The notes below the pieces were generated by a model that saw nothing but the letters and a program-made list of their open reading frames with translations, was not told where the DNA came from and searched no databases. A stretch of 64,000 nt of DNA from Arenicellales bacterium (GTDB lineage: Bacteria; Pseudomonadota; Gammaproteobacteria; Arenicellales; UBA868), in the NCBI GenBank assembly GCA_030754035.1, contig JASMBC010000004.1, forward strand, positions 1 through 64,000, in the 5' to 3' direction. The translations under genes and the position numbers were made by a program. Positions 1-8,470 of the stretch are shown piece by piece (within the stretch, counting starts at the first letter, position 1; every line of letters begins with the position of its first letter).

Positions 1-1
1 C

Positions 2-826
2 CTCGGCATTAATCCCGGCGCCGTACGAGTGGTAGCGGCTGATACCGGGAGCACACCTGACTCCGGCCCCACCTCTGCCAGCCGCTCCACCTTCGTCCAA
101 GGCTTAACCGTCCAGAAAGCGGCGGCGGATTTACAGCAAGAATTGTTGCGAATGGCCGCGGAAATGCTTGACCGGCCGGCCGAAGAACTGGAGGCTTTCG
201 ACGGACAGATTTATGGTTCAGGAAATCCGGAGCCGCTACTGCCCGTAGCCGAGGTATCTTCTGAAATGCACCGCCTGGGCAAACGCTGTACTGCCCTGGG
301 CTGGCACGATAACACGACCAAAGATGTGAACCCCGAGACGTCCCAGGGCGACGCTTATGCCACCTACGGTTGGGCTACTCAACTGGCAGAGGTAGAGGTG
401 GACACCGAAACGGGTCATGTCCGAGTGATCAAGATCGTCTCCGCTACTGACGTCGGTAAAGCAATCAACCCGGTTGGCGTAGAGGGACAAATCCAGGGTG
501 GCGCGGCTATGGGGCTGGGTCAAGCACTTTACGAGCAGCATATTCTTAATCAGGGCGTACCACAGACCGGCTCTCTTGCTTTCTACCTGGTGCCAACCTC
601 CATGGACGTGCCAGAGATCGAATGCGAGATCGTCGAAGTGGCGGATCCCAATGGGCCCTACGGCGCCAAAGGCATGGCCGAGCCCGCTACTATTCCGACT
701 ACCCCGGCTATCCTCAACGCCATCTATGACGCCGTGGGCGTTCGCATCAGTGAAACTCCCGCCACCCCCGAGCGCGTCTATCTAGCCATCCAGGAAGCGA
801 TAGCCCGGGGCGAGCCGATGGATTAG
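2..826 (+). CDS. Molybdenum hydroxylase large subunit, C-terminal part (xanthine dehydrogenase/aldehyde oxidase family)
   Basis: This is the C-terminal part of a molybdopterin-binding subunit. The reading frame is open to the left edge, so the gene begins outside the window and the first in-window ATG (29) is not a true start. The family oxidatively hydroxylates purines, N-heterocycles, aldehydes or CO at a molybdenum-cytosine-dinucleotide centre. Visible family marks are DTGSTPDSGPTSASRST near the start, GQIQGGAAMGLGQAL in the middle and GAKGMAEPA near the end; the Glu of that last motif is in the place of the catalytic glutamate. The substrate cannot be read from this fragment. No FAD or iron-sulfur subunit follows, so any partners lie upstream. 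About 790 bp of gene-poor, remnant-like DNA follows the stop. Confidence 0.88.
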   Translation, partial: LGINPGAVRVVAADTGSTPDSGPTSASRSTFVQGLTVQKAAADLQQELLRMAAEMLDRPAEELEAFDGQIYGSGNPEPLLPVAEVSSEMHRLGKRCTALGWHDNTTKDVNPETSQGDAYATYGWATQLAEVEVDTETGHVRVIKIVSATDVGKAINPVGVEGQIQGGAAMGLGQALYEQHILNQGVPQTGSLAFYLVPTSMDVPEIECEIVEVADPNGPYGAKGMAEPATIPTTPAILNAIYDAVGVRISETPATPERVYLAIQEAIARGEPMD

Positions 827-1038
827 TATATTTTCGCAGGGCTTTCACGACTGGGGGAATTTACTATTCACATATGCACGCTCTGATACCGGATGAGGCG
901 TTTCCTGAAACCGGTCATATGCTAATGTTCAAACTAGATCAATCAGCGGGCGCTGGTGCCGTGGATCACCTATAAAATTTGACTCTGACGGACCTCTCGC
1001 GGTGCCGATAATTATCACTGTCGATGGCAAAGACCTGT

Positions 1039-1299
1039 TCAAGGTGTCCTGCCTTGGCCATACTGCCCGAGCGCGCGAAACATGATATTGAGCGGGTCAC
1101 CTTGGGGCAATTCCACCGAGAGTTTCAACTCCACCGAACCGGCTTGAGCTAATCCGGGTGCAAATATCGCGATCAAAAAGATTGTAGATGGCGCTGCTAC
1201 AATATTCTTAGTCAATCGATTTTTTTGGCCCCTCCAGTAGTGTTTCAGTAATGAAGTCCGCGGGGAGATTTCTGAAATCAATTCCCAGGTACATCCCAC
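1039..1299 (-). pseudogene. Possible N-terminal remnant of a periplasmic solute-binding protein (DctP-like)
   Basis: This 86-codon frame contains a hydrophobic stretch ending in GLAQA (residues about 35-53), which looks like a signal peptide. It is followed by VELKLSVELPQGDPLN, which resembles the mature start of TRAP-type DctP binding proteins. The frame then stops, where a binding protein would continue for about 300 residues. No TRAP permease is nearby. I read it as a truncated gene. The family match is a motif-level impression only, and a chance frame is possible. Confidence 0.3.
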
Positions 1300-1438
1300 G
1301 TACGACTCTGGCGGACGGTAAGCGGATAAAAGCGATGACCTAATAATTTTCTTACCGTTAAATTAAGAGGAAAAACAAGAAACCCCCACAGGCTGCTCGC
1401 AGCCGGGACCGGGCCGTTGCCCACCCTGAGTCAAAGTC

Positions 1439-1591
1439 ATGACGGTAGACCGGGCGCGTGAACTGCTGCAGGTGCAGGCTAACTTCGGCGGCTTCTACAA
1501 TCGCAATTCAGCCTGGCTTATTCTGGCTGAAGTGCACACTGTAGGGCGCCGAATTTGCCAGAGTGGGGGGTTCATCAACGCAGGTAATTAA
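1439..1591 (+). pseudogene. Short 50-codon frame, possible gene fragment
   Basis: The frame begins MTVDRARELLQVQANFGGFY and ends after 50 residues. The first 32 residues have the composition of a real amphipathic protein start, while the rest looks unlike coding sequence. I do not recognise the family with certainty. It could be a small gene broken after about 32 codons or a chance frame. Confidence 0.2.
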
Positions 1592-1618
1592 TTAGAACCC
1601 CCGCACTCTGGGTCATCC

Positions 1619-2434
1619 TTAAAAAGCTAAGTCAGTAATCCACGGTGCCTCGTACTGTTTCGCGAGGTCTTCCAGTTTGCCACTGGCAATAAGCTGATTA
1701 AGCGCAGTATTTACAAAGCGCAAAATATCGGTATCCTCTTTGTGCATCGCCCAGGCGACCATGTTCCTGCTGTAAATCCGCCCGCCAAGCACCGCCTCTA
1801 TGCTCGACTGTTTTTCGAGCGCATGATAAGCCGCAACTGAGTCACCAATGGCAACGTCGACCTTTCCTGCAACGACCTGCAGCATATTCAACTCTTCCGT
1901 CTTAACAACACTCAACTTAGCATTGGGGGCCACTTTTTGTGCCCAGTCATGCTCACCGGTTCCCTGGGTAACCCCAATAGTTATACTGGCATTATTCAGG
2001 TCTTCGGGACTGTTAAACCGGGTATCCCCTTTTTTTGCTACTGCCCTGTAGCCAAGAAAATAAATAGGCTGACTGAAGTTTACGACCAAAGCTCTTTTCA
2101 TTTTCGAGTAGGTCGAGGCAACAGAGAGATCAATCTGTCTCGACTGTATACCCGCAATGAATGTGGCCCAGGCAAACTCCTTGAATACGCACTCTACTTC
2201 GATGGTCTCGCAGATGTATCGCGCGGCATCCACAAAGATACCCTTGTACTCGCCAGTATTAGGATCTTTGATTACATCAGGAGGAAAGGGGACAACCCCG
2301 ATGTTGAACTGCTTTGCTTTAGTGATGTCGGCCATATCTCTAGCTGCTGCAGGCGTCGTCACAAAAGACACCATTGCAATAATGGCGAGCAAAGACGATA
2401 GGAAGCGATAGTTAAACTTTTTTTTGCTAATCAT
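1619..2434 (-). CDS. Amino-acid ABC transporter, periplasmic substrate-binding protein
   Basis: This is a family 3 solute-binding protein (polar amino acid uptake), 271 residues. The ATG at 2434 was chosen over the upstream one at 2455 because AAAGGAGTGG lies just 5' of it. It begins with a basic start and a hydrophobic core ending near TTPAAA, a Sec signal peptide, so the mature protein is periplasmic. The mature part has the usual order: FNIGVVPFPPDV, GIFVDAARYICE, the SRQIDLSVASTYSKMKRA ligand-binding stretch, and VTQGTGEHDW in the second lobe. It is the last gene of a three-gene transporter operon with the ATPase and permease upstream on the same strand. The ligand is not determined. The neighbouring DUF1989 gene hints at an amino acid or guanidino/urea-like compound, by inference only. 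Confidence 0.88.
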   Translation of the reverse strand: MISKKKFNYRFLSSLLAIIAMVSFVTTPAAARDMADITKAKQFNIGVVPFPPDVIKDPNTGEYKGIFVDAARYICETIEVECVFKEFAWATFIAGIQSRQIDLSVASTYSKMKRALVVNFSQPIYFLGYRAVAKKGDTRFNSPEDLNNASITIGVTQGTGEHDWAQKVAPNAKLSVVKTEELNMLQVVAGKVDVAIGDSVAAYHALEKQSSIEAVLGGRIYSRNMVAWAMHKEDTDILRFVNTALNQLIASGKLEDLAKQYEAPWITDLAF

Positions 2435-2538
2435 AATTCCACTCCTTTTGGTCATTATGGGCGGCTGCCCATGGTTATACCCCCTGGAAAAGCGACCTTC
2501 CTACTTCGGTCGCGAAAAAAATCCAGAAGCAGATTTTG

Positions 2539-3321
2539 TTAGAATTTCTCATGGGCCATCAGTGAGAGAAATTCCCGGGTTCTTAACTTATTCGGATTCT
2601 TCAGAATTTTTTCTGGTGACCCCTCTTCAACGACCACCCCTTGGTCCATAAACACGACTCGATCTGCAACTCTAGACGCAAAACCAAGTTCGTGGGTCAC
2701 CACCAACATCGTCATACCCTCTTCAGCCAGTTGCCTCATAACATGGAGAACTTCGTCAACTAACTCGGGGTCGAGTGCCGAAGTAACCTCATCGAAAAGC
2801 ATGATTTGCGGGCGCATAGCCAAAGCCCGAGCAATGGCAACTCGTTGCTGCTGTCCGCCTGAAAGGCGTGATGGATATTCCTTACATTTTTCGCTCAGAC
2901 CCACCTTGGCCAGGAGTTCTTCGCCAATCTCCTGGGCTTCGTTTTTGGCCATTTTCTTTACCAAGATAAGGGCCTCGATAATGTTCCCGAGGGCGGTCTT
3001 GTGCGGCCACAGGTTAAATTGCTGAAACACCATGCCTACCTTCAGCTGCACTTTCCGTAATGCGGCGCCTTCAACGCGCTTTAGCTGGCCGTTGTGCTCA
3101 GCACGGCCCAACAGATCACCCTCAAGATAAATTCTTCCTTCATAATCATCCTCCAGGTAAGCGATGCAACGTAATAGGGTGCTTTTCCCGGATCCCGATG
3201 GCCCAAGGACACATACTACCTCCCCCATTTCCACTTCGAGATTGATCCCACATAGAACGTCAAGTGAGCCAAAACGCTTTTTGACGTCTTTTAAATGAAT
3301 GGCGGGAACTGTCGAAGGCAT
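2539..3321 (-). CDS. Amino-acid ABC transporter ATP-binding protein
   Basis: This is a 260-residue ATPase of the polar amino-acid uptake class (GlnQ/HisP type). It has a Walker [10 protein letters not shown] (residues about 40-48), a Q-loop in [13 protein letters not shown], the signature LSGGQQQR, a Walker B LMLFDE-like segment ([12 protein letters not shown]) and the switch histidine in VVTHELGF. Length and motif order are normal for the class. The usual TEPTSALD/DEPTSALD reads DEVTSALD here, a Pro-to-Val change that is seen in polar amino-acid ATPases. It starts 3 bp after the permease stop and sits between permease and binding protein, so the three are very likely cotranscribed. The protein would act at the cytoplasmic face of the inner membrane as a dimer. 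Confidence 0.93.
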   Translation of the reverse strand: MPSTVPAIHLKDVKKRFGSLDVLCGINLEVEMGEVVCVLGPSGSGKSTLLRCIAYLEDDYEGRIYLEGDLLGRAEHNGQLKRVEGAALRKVQLKVGMVFQQFNLWPHKTALGNIIEALILVKKMAKNEAQEIGEELLAKVGLSEKCKEYPSRLSGGQQQRVAIARALAMRPQIMLFDEVTSALDPELVDEVLHVMRQLAEEGMTMLVVTHELGFASRVADRVVFMDQGVVVEEGSPEKILKNPNKLRTREFLSLMAHEKF

Positions 3322-3324
3322 CGA

Positions 3325-3987
3325 TTAATATCTCCGGGCAAAATAGATCTCGGAGCGCCTTGCAGCGAAAGCCACTGGAAAAATCAAAATAAAATACACA
3401 AGCGCGAGCACAGAATACATCTCCAGTGGCCGGAAATTATTCATGATGACATTGTCAATTGAGTGAAGTAATTCGTAGACACCAATCACTGAGGCCAGTG
3501 CCGAAAGCTTCAGGATATCGGCAAAATTATTAACTAGCGGCGGGAGCATTTGACGGGTGGCCTGTGGCAAAATGATTCGCCGCATGATCTGAAAGTAATT
3601 CAGTCCCAATATCTTGGCGGCATCAATATGTCCTTTGTCAACGGAAACGATTCCTGCGCGGAAAATCTCCGCCATGTAAGCAGACATATGTAAAGACAAC
3701 GCTACGACAGCAGCCCAGAAAGCATTCAATGTGATGCCCATGAGAATCGGAAGGCAATAGAAAATCCAGACGATCTGGATCAGCAGCGGGGTATCACGAA
3801 ATATTTCCACGTACCAGGAAGCAGGTAAGGAAAGGAGTTTACGGTGGCTCTGCCGAGCGATACCCACAAACAAGCCCAAAGTCACAGCAAAAAACACCGC
3901 CAACAAACTGATTTCAAGCGTAATCACGGCCCCTTTCAGGTAGACCATCCGATAATCCCAGATAACATCGAAGTTCCAGTCATACAT
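3325..3987 (-). CDS. Amino-acid ABC transporter permease
   Basis: This is an inner-membrane permease of the HisM/GlnP family, 220 residues from the ATG at 3987, which has GGAG six bases upstream. A longer frame to 4026 has no ribosome site. It has about five hydrophobic segments, the family start WDYRMVYLKGAVITLEISLL, the RDTPLLIQIVWIFY segment, and the EAA loop RAGIVSVDKGHIDAAKILGL followed by RRIILPQATRQMLPPLVNNF. Only one permease gene is present, so the channel is probably a homodimer. It is first in the operon, with ATPase and binding protein downstream. The promoter must lie in the 300 bp upstream, which also holds a TTAGTATGTT half-site like that in the 15.65-kb palindrome. Confidence 0.92.
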   Translation of the reverse strand: MYDWNFDVIWDYRMVYLKGAVITLEISLLAVFFAVTLGLFVGIARQSHRKLLSLPASWYVEIFRDTPLLIQIVWIFYCLPILMGITLNAFWAAVVALSLHMSAYMAEIFRAGIVSVDKGHIDAAKILGLNYFQIMRRIILPQATRQMLPPLVNNFADILKLSALASVIGVYELLHSIDNVIMNNFRPLEMYSVLALVYFILIFPVAFAARRSEIYFARRY

Positions 3988-4026
3988 GACGATCTCCTGT
4001 GGTAACCCATGAGCTCGTGGCGACAC

Positions 4027-4335
4027 CCAACTTTTCAGATAACTTTAGATTACCTTGCATTGAAACTGATGCGCACTTTAAGTAGCCTGCAAAAATCGTT
4101 TGCGGTTAAATGGTTTTGTCTATAGGTTGTTAGTATGTTTGAACACTCAGTATATACCACGAAATTTTAGTGAAAAGCCTGCCTGAAGCGCGAAATTAAC
4201 TGGTCTTCGCTCCCATGTGACCCAAGGCGGACAGTTGTCAGGCGTACCCCACCAATAACTCGATTGCCGCTCGCATCATCGGTGCTCTTTATCTAACCTT
4301 AGGGGCACCGGAAATAGCGTGGATTTATTCTTAGC
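4027..4335. other. Intergenic region upstream of the ABC operon
   Basis: It contains the presumed promoter of the transporter operon and a TTAGTATGTT half-site at 4130-4139. A possible remnant frame lies at 4167-4292, and CGGTGC (4280-4285) and GCACCG (4305-4310) form a weak inverted repeat. No intact gene is seen. Confidence 0.4.
4167..4292 (-). pseudogene. Possible C-terminal gene fragment, family not recognised
   Basis: A 41-codon frame with no start codon of its own ends in VIGGVRLTTVRLGSHGSEDQ, then LISRFRQAFH and a stop. The composition and the closing amphipathic segment look like the C-terminus of a real protein rather than chance sequence. An in-frame stop precedes it, so it would be the tail of a broken gene. 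I cannot name the family. Confidence 0.25.
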
Positions 4336-4962
4336 TCATGTGGAATAGATGATGGCGCGAATCGGGGTCGGTTTGAAACCGGCTGCATTATTCAGGCACT
4401 CTGGGCAATTTGATAGAACTGCCAAGACATCCTGTTCCGCACGTAAACTGACGTAGTCTCCTGGTTTGGAGATGCCTGGGACAATGCCTATCGCACCGGA
4501 TTCGGCAACTGGCACGCGCATGAAAAAGTTAACATTGGCAACGATGTCTTTTTGATCCAGGCCATGTTTAGTGAGCTCCCTCTCAAAATTACCCTGGCAA
4601 CCGTTGCCGTTATTTTTCCCGAACCGTACATCATCGACTTCGACTGAACAACAGCCATATATCGTGTCATGGAAACCACAGGTGTCCTCAATTATGGTCA
4701 TCAATTTACGCGCTCGCACCGACCATAGTGCCGCACCTTGGCCTAGGTAGATGTTCCCATTAAGTTTGATTGTGTTTGCGGCGTTGTACCTATCAGCTAA
4801 GTCATCGAAACTATAACAAAGGAAATCCACTGCCTGCTGTCCTTCAAGATCAACTAAGCGAAGCACATCACCTGCAGCTAGCTTGGCGCTCCAGGGCTCA
4901 CCTTCGGGAACGACGGTGTCTTGCAGTATCGTCCCACCTTCAATCGGGTTAGTGAAAGTCAT
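4336..4962 (-). CDS. DUF1989 (urea-carboxylase-associated family) protein
   Basis: This 208-residue soluble protein of the DUF1989 family has a start supported by GGAG five bases upstream. Family marks are LRLVDLEGQQAVDFLCYS, the KLNGNIYLGQGAALWS segment, GCQGNFERELTKHGL, VNFFMRVPVAESG, and a C-terminal SNCPECLNNAAGF. Acidic, Cys and His residues in such motifs are likely metal ligands. Some DUF1989 members (the pair called UAAP1/2) act beside urea or guanidine carboxylase in carboxyguanidine deimination, and others sit in amine catabolic clusters. Only one member is present here and no urea carboxylase lies in the window, so the guanidine role is not supported directly. It is transcribed toward the amino-acid transporter operon on the same strand, and a shared substrate is plausible. 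Confidence 0.85.
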   Translation of the reverse strand: MTFTNPIEGGTILQDTVVPEGEPWSAKLAAGDVLRLVDLEGQQAVDFLCYSFDDLADRYNAANTIKLNGNIYLGQGAALWSVRARKLMTIIEDTCGFHDTIYGCCSVEVDDVRFGKNNGNGCQGNFERELTKHGLDQKDIVANVNFFMRVPVAESGAIGIVPGISKPGDYVSLRAEQDVLAVLSNCPECLNNAAGFKPTPIRAIIYST

Positions 4963-5398
4963 ACCTTCTCCAGTTGTCGATCAATTATCAATTTGGTGGT
5001 AGGTATCTTAAAGTATGCAAGAAACCCCCACCCGTCCAACAGCATAACCTTCCTGGTAAGAATGAAGTCATCAATGACGGGATATCCCGGATTTTGCCTT
5101 GTCACTGAACTGGCTCGCTGCTGGAAAAACGTCGGTACTGTCTGCGCAGCTCACCCCAGTGAAAAGCGTCTCAATATCGCGCGCGACTTCGTGCTGATCC
5201 CTTTCCAGCCACTGAAGCCAATACACCTTCAGATAAATCGTGACACCGGATATCGAATGCATATAACGTTAACGTAATAAAAATAACGTTAACGTCACTA
5301 TTGCATTACACAGGCTTGGGGAAAAGAATGGCTTCGCGGTATAGGTGGAATAATGGGAGATACTCAATATTCCCCTACTTTAACGGTGAGGAATTGAA
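4963..5398. promoter_or_regulatory. Intergenic control region between the DUF1989 gene and the AraC gene
   Basis: This divergent intergenic region has no convincing gene. Its main feature is a pair of identical 13-bp elements upstream of the AraC gene, listed separately. The short frames within it lack ribosome sites and family features. Confidence 0.45.
5263..5295. promoter_or_regulatory. Tandem palindromic operator-like elements
   Basis: ATAACGTTAACGT occurs at 5263-5275 and again, identically, at 5283-5295. The start-to-start distance is 20 bp, about two helical turns. Each copy contains the perfect 10-bp palindrome ACGTTAACGT. The pair lies about 100 bp upstream of the AraC-family gene, so autoregulation by that protein or control of the divergent DUF1989 gene is the likeliest role (inference). 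Confidence 0.55.
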
Positions 5399-6187
5399 AT
5401 GCTCGCGCATGCGACCCTCTCGGTTCGCCATTATGAGCCCGGCCAGATGGACTTGGTCCATGATTGGCATCAGATCGTGTTGCCAATCGAGGGTACGCAG
5501 GACGTTGACTTTGGCCATACCGAAGGCACCATCGCTGCCGAGCGGGGTGTACTCGTCCCCCAGGGCCAACCCCATTTGATTCGCACCCGAGGCCGAAACC
5601 GTTTCATCATTGTCGATATTCCGTGTCCAACCAACTGTGCCTGGCTCATGCCGCAAGACATCTGGCGCAACGCCACTGCTGAACCCTTTTTTAATCTTGA
5701 TTCCGGATTGCGCCACCTTGTTGGATACGTAGCTCACGACTTAACCAATGAGGCACTTGGAACAACAACTGCTACTCATATGGCTGGCCTCGTTATTGAT
5801 GCGCTTACCAGCCGGCTCCGTCGCAGCTGGAAGTCCGCCGCAATCTGCCGGGCGCTGGAATTGATCCACACCCGTTACGCGGAGTCACTCACGGTATCCG
5901 ATCTGGCCGCTGCCGCCGGCCTATCGCCAACCACTTTTAACGAACATTTTCGTACAGCAGTAGGCCGTACCCCCCGCAATTACTTTATCAGAGTGCGTCT
6001 CGACCATGCGGCACGCCTATTACGTGCGTGTGATCTCTCAATCGCTGAAATTGCTCTGGCTACCGGCTTTTCCGACCAGAGTGCACTTACCCGTAGCATG
6101 CGTCGCCAACTCGGCATAACCCCCGCCCACATACGGGAAAAGGCGCGTCAGCCCACAGGCTCTTTTCGCCAAAAAAGTTTCGACTAG
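5399..6187 (+). CDS. AraC-family transcriptional regulator
   Basis: This is a 262-residue regulator whose start has a GAGGA site seven bases upstream. The N-terminal part (about 1-130) has the profile of an AraC-type cupin sensor, including HDWHQIVLPIEG and ERGVLVPQGQPHLI. The C-terminal part (about 160-255) holds the two helix-turn-helix motifs, with SLTVSDLAAAAGLSPTTFNE and the family signature IAEIALATGFSDQSALTRSM. It sits between the DUF1989 gene and the MoaD-AOR operon, reads toward the latter and ends 176 bp before it, so the AOR operon is a natural target (inference). Tandem palindromes lie upstream. The ligand is unknown. Confidence 0.9.
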   Translation: MLAHATLSVRHYEPGQMDLVHDWHQIVLPIEGTQDVDFGHTEGTIAAERGVLVPQGQPHLIRTRGRNRFIIVDIPCPTNCAWLMPQDIWRNATAEPFFNLDSGLRHLVGYVAHDLTNEALGTTTATHMAGLVIDALTSRLRRSWKSAAICRALELIHTRYAESLTVSDLAAAAGLSPTTFNEHFRTAVGRTPRNYFIRVRLDHAARLLRACDLSIAEIALATGFSDQSALTRSMRRQLGITPAHIREKARQPTGSFRQKSFD

Positions 6188-6282
6188 AGGCCGTTGCCCA
6201 ACTGATTGCTTCCCGCGTCACTATTTTTGCCTGTAGAAAACGTCCAGATTTCCGTTGATTTAACCAAGACCAGCGCGGCCCG

Positions 6283-6305
6283 ACACCCTATTGTCAAATG
6301 GGTGT
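6283..6305. promoter_or_regulatory. Inverted repeat upstream of the AOR operon
   Basis: ACACCC (6283-6288) and GGGTGT (6300-6305) form an inverted repeat with an 11-bp centre, about 60 bp before the first gene of the AOR operon. It is a candidate operator or an activator site in the 176-bp promoter region. Nothing ties it to a specific regulator. Confidence 0.3.
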
Positions 6306-6363
6306 ATTTGTCTGCGCAGGTAATTCCTAGCCTGCCGGCGGTGATAAAAAGAGAGTACTGATA

Positions 6364-6642
6364 ATGCAAGTGGTGGTTGAGTTTTTTGGTCAGGCACGGC
6401 AAATCACCGATGCGTCAGAAATAGAACTAGAGTTAAAGGACGGCGCGGCGGTTTACGACATGCTGCAAGCATTGGCGTCCGTCTATCCGGTTTTTCTAGA
6501 AACTGTTATAGACGCTGCAAACTGGTCGCTCAAACCCTGTTTTATCCTTAACCTCAATGGTAAAACGATGATCAAGGATCCTGACTTTGCCCTGCCTGCC
6601 GGCTCTCGTCTTATTCTTATGTCGGCTGTGGTAGGGGGGTAA
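6364..6642 (+). CDS. MoaD/ThiS-like ubiquitin-fold sulfur-carrier protein
   Basis: This is a 92-residue beta-grasp protein ending in VVGG. The C-terminal Gly-Gly is the part that is adenylated and thiocarboxylated in MoaD and ThiS. It begins with a beta strand, MQVVVEFFGQARQIT, typical of MoaD. Family members donate sulfur to molybdopterin, which the next gene's enzyme needs as its tungsto- or molybdopterin cofactor. It ends 1 bp before the AOR start, so the two are surely cotranscribed. A MoaD-like gene directly upstream of an AOR is a recurring arrangement, and a dedicated pterin-sulfuration role is a reasonable inference. No MoaE or MoeB lies in the window. Confidence 0.85.
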   Translation: MQVVVEFFGQARQITDASEIELELKDGAAVYDMLQALASVYPVFLETVIDAANWSLKPCFILNLNGKTMIKDPDFALPAGSRLILMSAVVGG

Positions 6643-6643
6643 G

Positions 6644-8470
6644 ATGAACGGTTATACGGGCAAGGCATTGATCGTCGATTTGGCCGACCGAAATGCGATA
6701 GAACAAGCGCTCGCTGAATCGTTACTCCGTGATTATCTTGGCGGAGCAGGACTCGCGGTACGCTTACTCTATGATCATCTCACCCCGGGGGTCGACGCCC
6801 TGGATCCAGACAACGTCATTGTATTCAGTTGTGGTTTGTTTGCCGGAACCATTGTGTCAGCATCAGCAAAACATGCGGTTGCAACTAAATCCCCTCTCAC
6901 CGGCATGATTGGTGATGCGATGGCTGGGAGTTTTTTTTCCCATACTCTAAAGCGTGCCGGTTACGATGCCGTAGTCATCAAGGGAAAAGCCGAGGTGCCG
7001 ACCTATCTATTCATTGACGATAGTGACGTCTTTTTCCGCAATGCAGAAGCGATTTGGGGTCAAGGTTGCTTCGATACTGAAGAATTTATTCGCGAGGAGC
7101 TTGGCGATGAGGCAATACGGGTTTCATCGATCGGTCCAGCGGGTGAGAACCTGGTGCGTTACGCATGCATCAGTAACGATCGCGGTCGGCAGGCAGGGCG
7201 TACTGGGCCGGGAGCCGTCATGGGATCCAAAAATCTCAAAGCCATTGCGGTACGTGGATCTGGTGTTGTCAGTGTCGACAACAGCGCAGCTGTCTATCAA
7301 GTTACCCGTGAGCTAAATACTCTTGCGCAAGGTCCGGCTACTGGGAAATATCGCCACCCAGGCACGAACGGCAACGTTCTCGTTTTAAACCGTCTTGGTG
7401 TTTTCCCCACCCGAAATTTTCAAAGAACCGAATTTGCCAAGGCCGATCATATCTCCGGTGAAAATATATACCGCCATTACCATGACAAGACTGTAGCCTG
7501 TGCAGCCTGCCCCATAGCTTGCGAACAAATCATGAGGGTTGCCGGCGCAGAACCCCATGAAGGAGCACGAGTTTCGCTTGATTACGAAACTCTGTTCGCA
7601 CTAGGCCCGTGCTGCGATATCGATGATATACCAGCGATCATTCGCGCGGCGGAGTTATGTGACGAATTCGGCTTGGACACTATCAGCACTGGCGTGACTA
7701 TTGCCTGGGCGATGGAGGCTTTCGAGAAGCGATTGCTTAACGCCCAGGATGGATTCGAATTGCGCTTCGGTGACGCCGAGGCAATGGTCGCCGTGATCCC
7801 GATGATCGCCCAGCGTGAGGGGCTAGGCGCACTTCTAGCTGAAGGATCGAGAAGAGCTGCTGAAACGCTAGGCAAAGATAGTGACTACTTCGCCATGCAC
7901 GGCAAGGGGTTGGAGTTCGCCGGCTATGATCCACGTGGGATGAAGACTTACGCCCTCGGACTTGCAGTCGGCACGCGGGGAGCGTGCCATAACCGATCGC
8001 TAGCCTACGAACCAGACCTTCAAGGGCAAGTCGACCGTCATCTGGCAGAAAAGGGGCGCGGAGCACTGGCGATGAAGCAAGAAGATATCGCGGTGACACT
8101 AGATTCGGTTGGAGTCTGTAAGTTTTTGAGGGGCTGTTTTAGCGACATGTATGAAGAACTAGCTCAACTTTATACCAATGTGACCGGGTGGGATATGAAC
8201 TCGACCGAACTCCGCCGAGCAGGCGAGCGGATTTCCAATCTCAAAAAACTATTCAACATTCGCGAGGGTTGGACACGAGATCTTGATCGGTTGCCACCAC
8301 GAATTCACGAAGAATCCGTTCCCGATGGCCCAGGGAAAAACATTCCCTTCCCAAGGGAAGAGCTAGAGATTATGGTGGCAGACTATTATGAGGCCCGCGG
8401 GTGGACAGCCGACGGTAGGGTGACCCAACCAACGCTAGATCGCCTGGGATTAGCGGATGTCCCGTCGTGA
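6644..8470 (+). CDS. Aldehyde ferredoxin oxidoreductase family protein (tungsten/molybdenum bis-pterin enzyme)
   Basis: This 608-residue protein has the normal length for AOR, whose family members oxidise aldehydes to acids, or other substrates, and pass electrons to ferredoxin. It starts MNGYTGKALIVDL, like AORs. The [4Fe-4S] cluster ligands are visible as C286-x2-C289-x3-C293 and a late cysteine at about 492 (SVGVCKF). Pterin-binding features include the GPAGEN segment (about 164-169), the GRTGPGAVMGSKNLKA loop (185-200) and DYETLFALGPCC (313-324). Members also include the glyceraldehyde-3-phosphate and carboxylate-reducing enzymes and BamB of benzoyl-CoA reductase, so the substrate cannot be assigned. 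It overlaps the next gene's GTG by four bases. The iron-sulfur and flavin genes downstream are its probable electron chain. Confidence 0.93.
   Translation: MNGYTGKALIVDLADRNAIEQALAESLLRDYLGGAGLAVRLLYDHLTPGVDALDPDNVIVFSCGLFAGTIVSASAKHAVATKSPLTGMIGDAMAGSFFSHTLKRAGYDAVVIKGKAEVPTYLFIDDSDVFFRNAEAIWGQGCFDTEEFIREELGDEAIRVSSIGPAGENLVRYACISNDRGRQAGRTGPGAVMGSKNLKAIAVRGSGVVSVDNSAAVYQVTRELNTLAQGPATGKYRHPGTNGNVLVLNRLGVFPTRNFQRTEFAKADHISGENIYRHYHDKTVACAACPIACEQIMRVAGAEPHEGARVSLDYETLFALGPCCDIDDIPAIIRAAELCDEFGLDTISTGVTIAWAMEAFEKRLLNAQDGFELRFGDAEAMVAVIPMIAQREGLGALLAEGSRRAAETLGKDSDYFAMHGKGLEFAGYDPRGMKTYALGLAVGTRGACHNRSLAYEPDLQGQVDRHLAEKGRGALAMKQEDIAVTLDSVGVCKFLRGCFSDMYEELAQLYTNVTGWDMNSTELRRAGERISNLKKLFNIREGWTRDLDRLPPRIHEESVPDGPGKNIPFPREELEIMVADYYEARGWTADGRVTQPTLDRLGLADVPS

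Larger units (their letters stand above)
827..1618. other. Gene-poor stretch with decayed fragments
   Basis: No intact gene is visible. The stretch holds two possible remnants, listed separately at 1039-1299 (minus) and 1439-1591 (plus). It separates the molybdenum hydroxylase from the convergent ABC transporter operon. I see no convincing terminator or repeat in it. Confidence 0.5.

Noticed and set aside
5071-5262. A 63-codon minus-strand frame before the AraC gene
   Set aside because: It has an amphipathic-looking start but no ribosome site or family feature, and it lies inside the promoter region.
4963-5398. A possible guanidine (ykkC-type) riboswitch before the DUF1989 gene
   Set aside because: I looked for the conserved ykkC blocks and did not see them; the notable element is the tandem palindrome instead.
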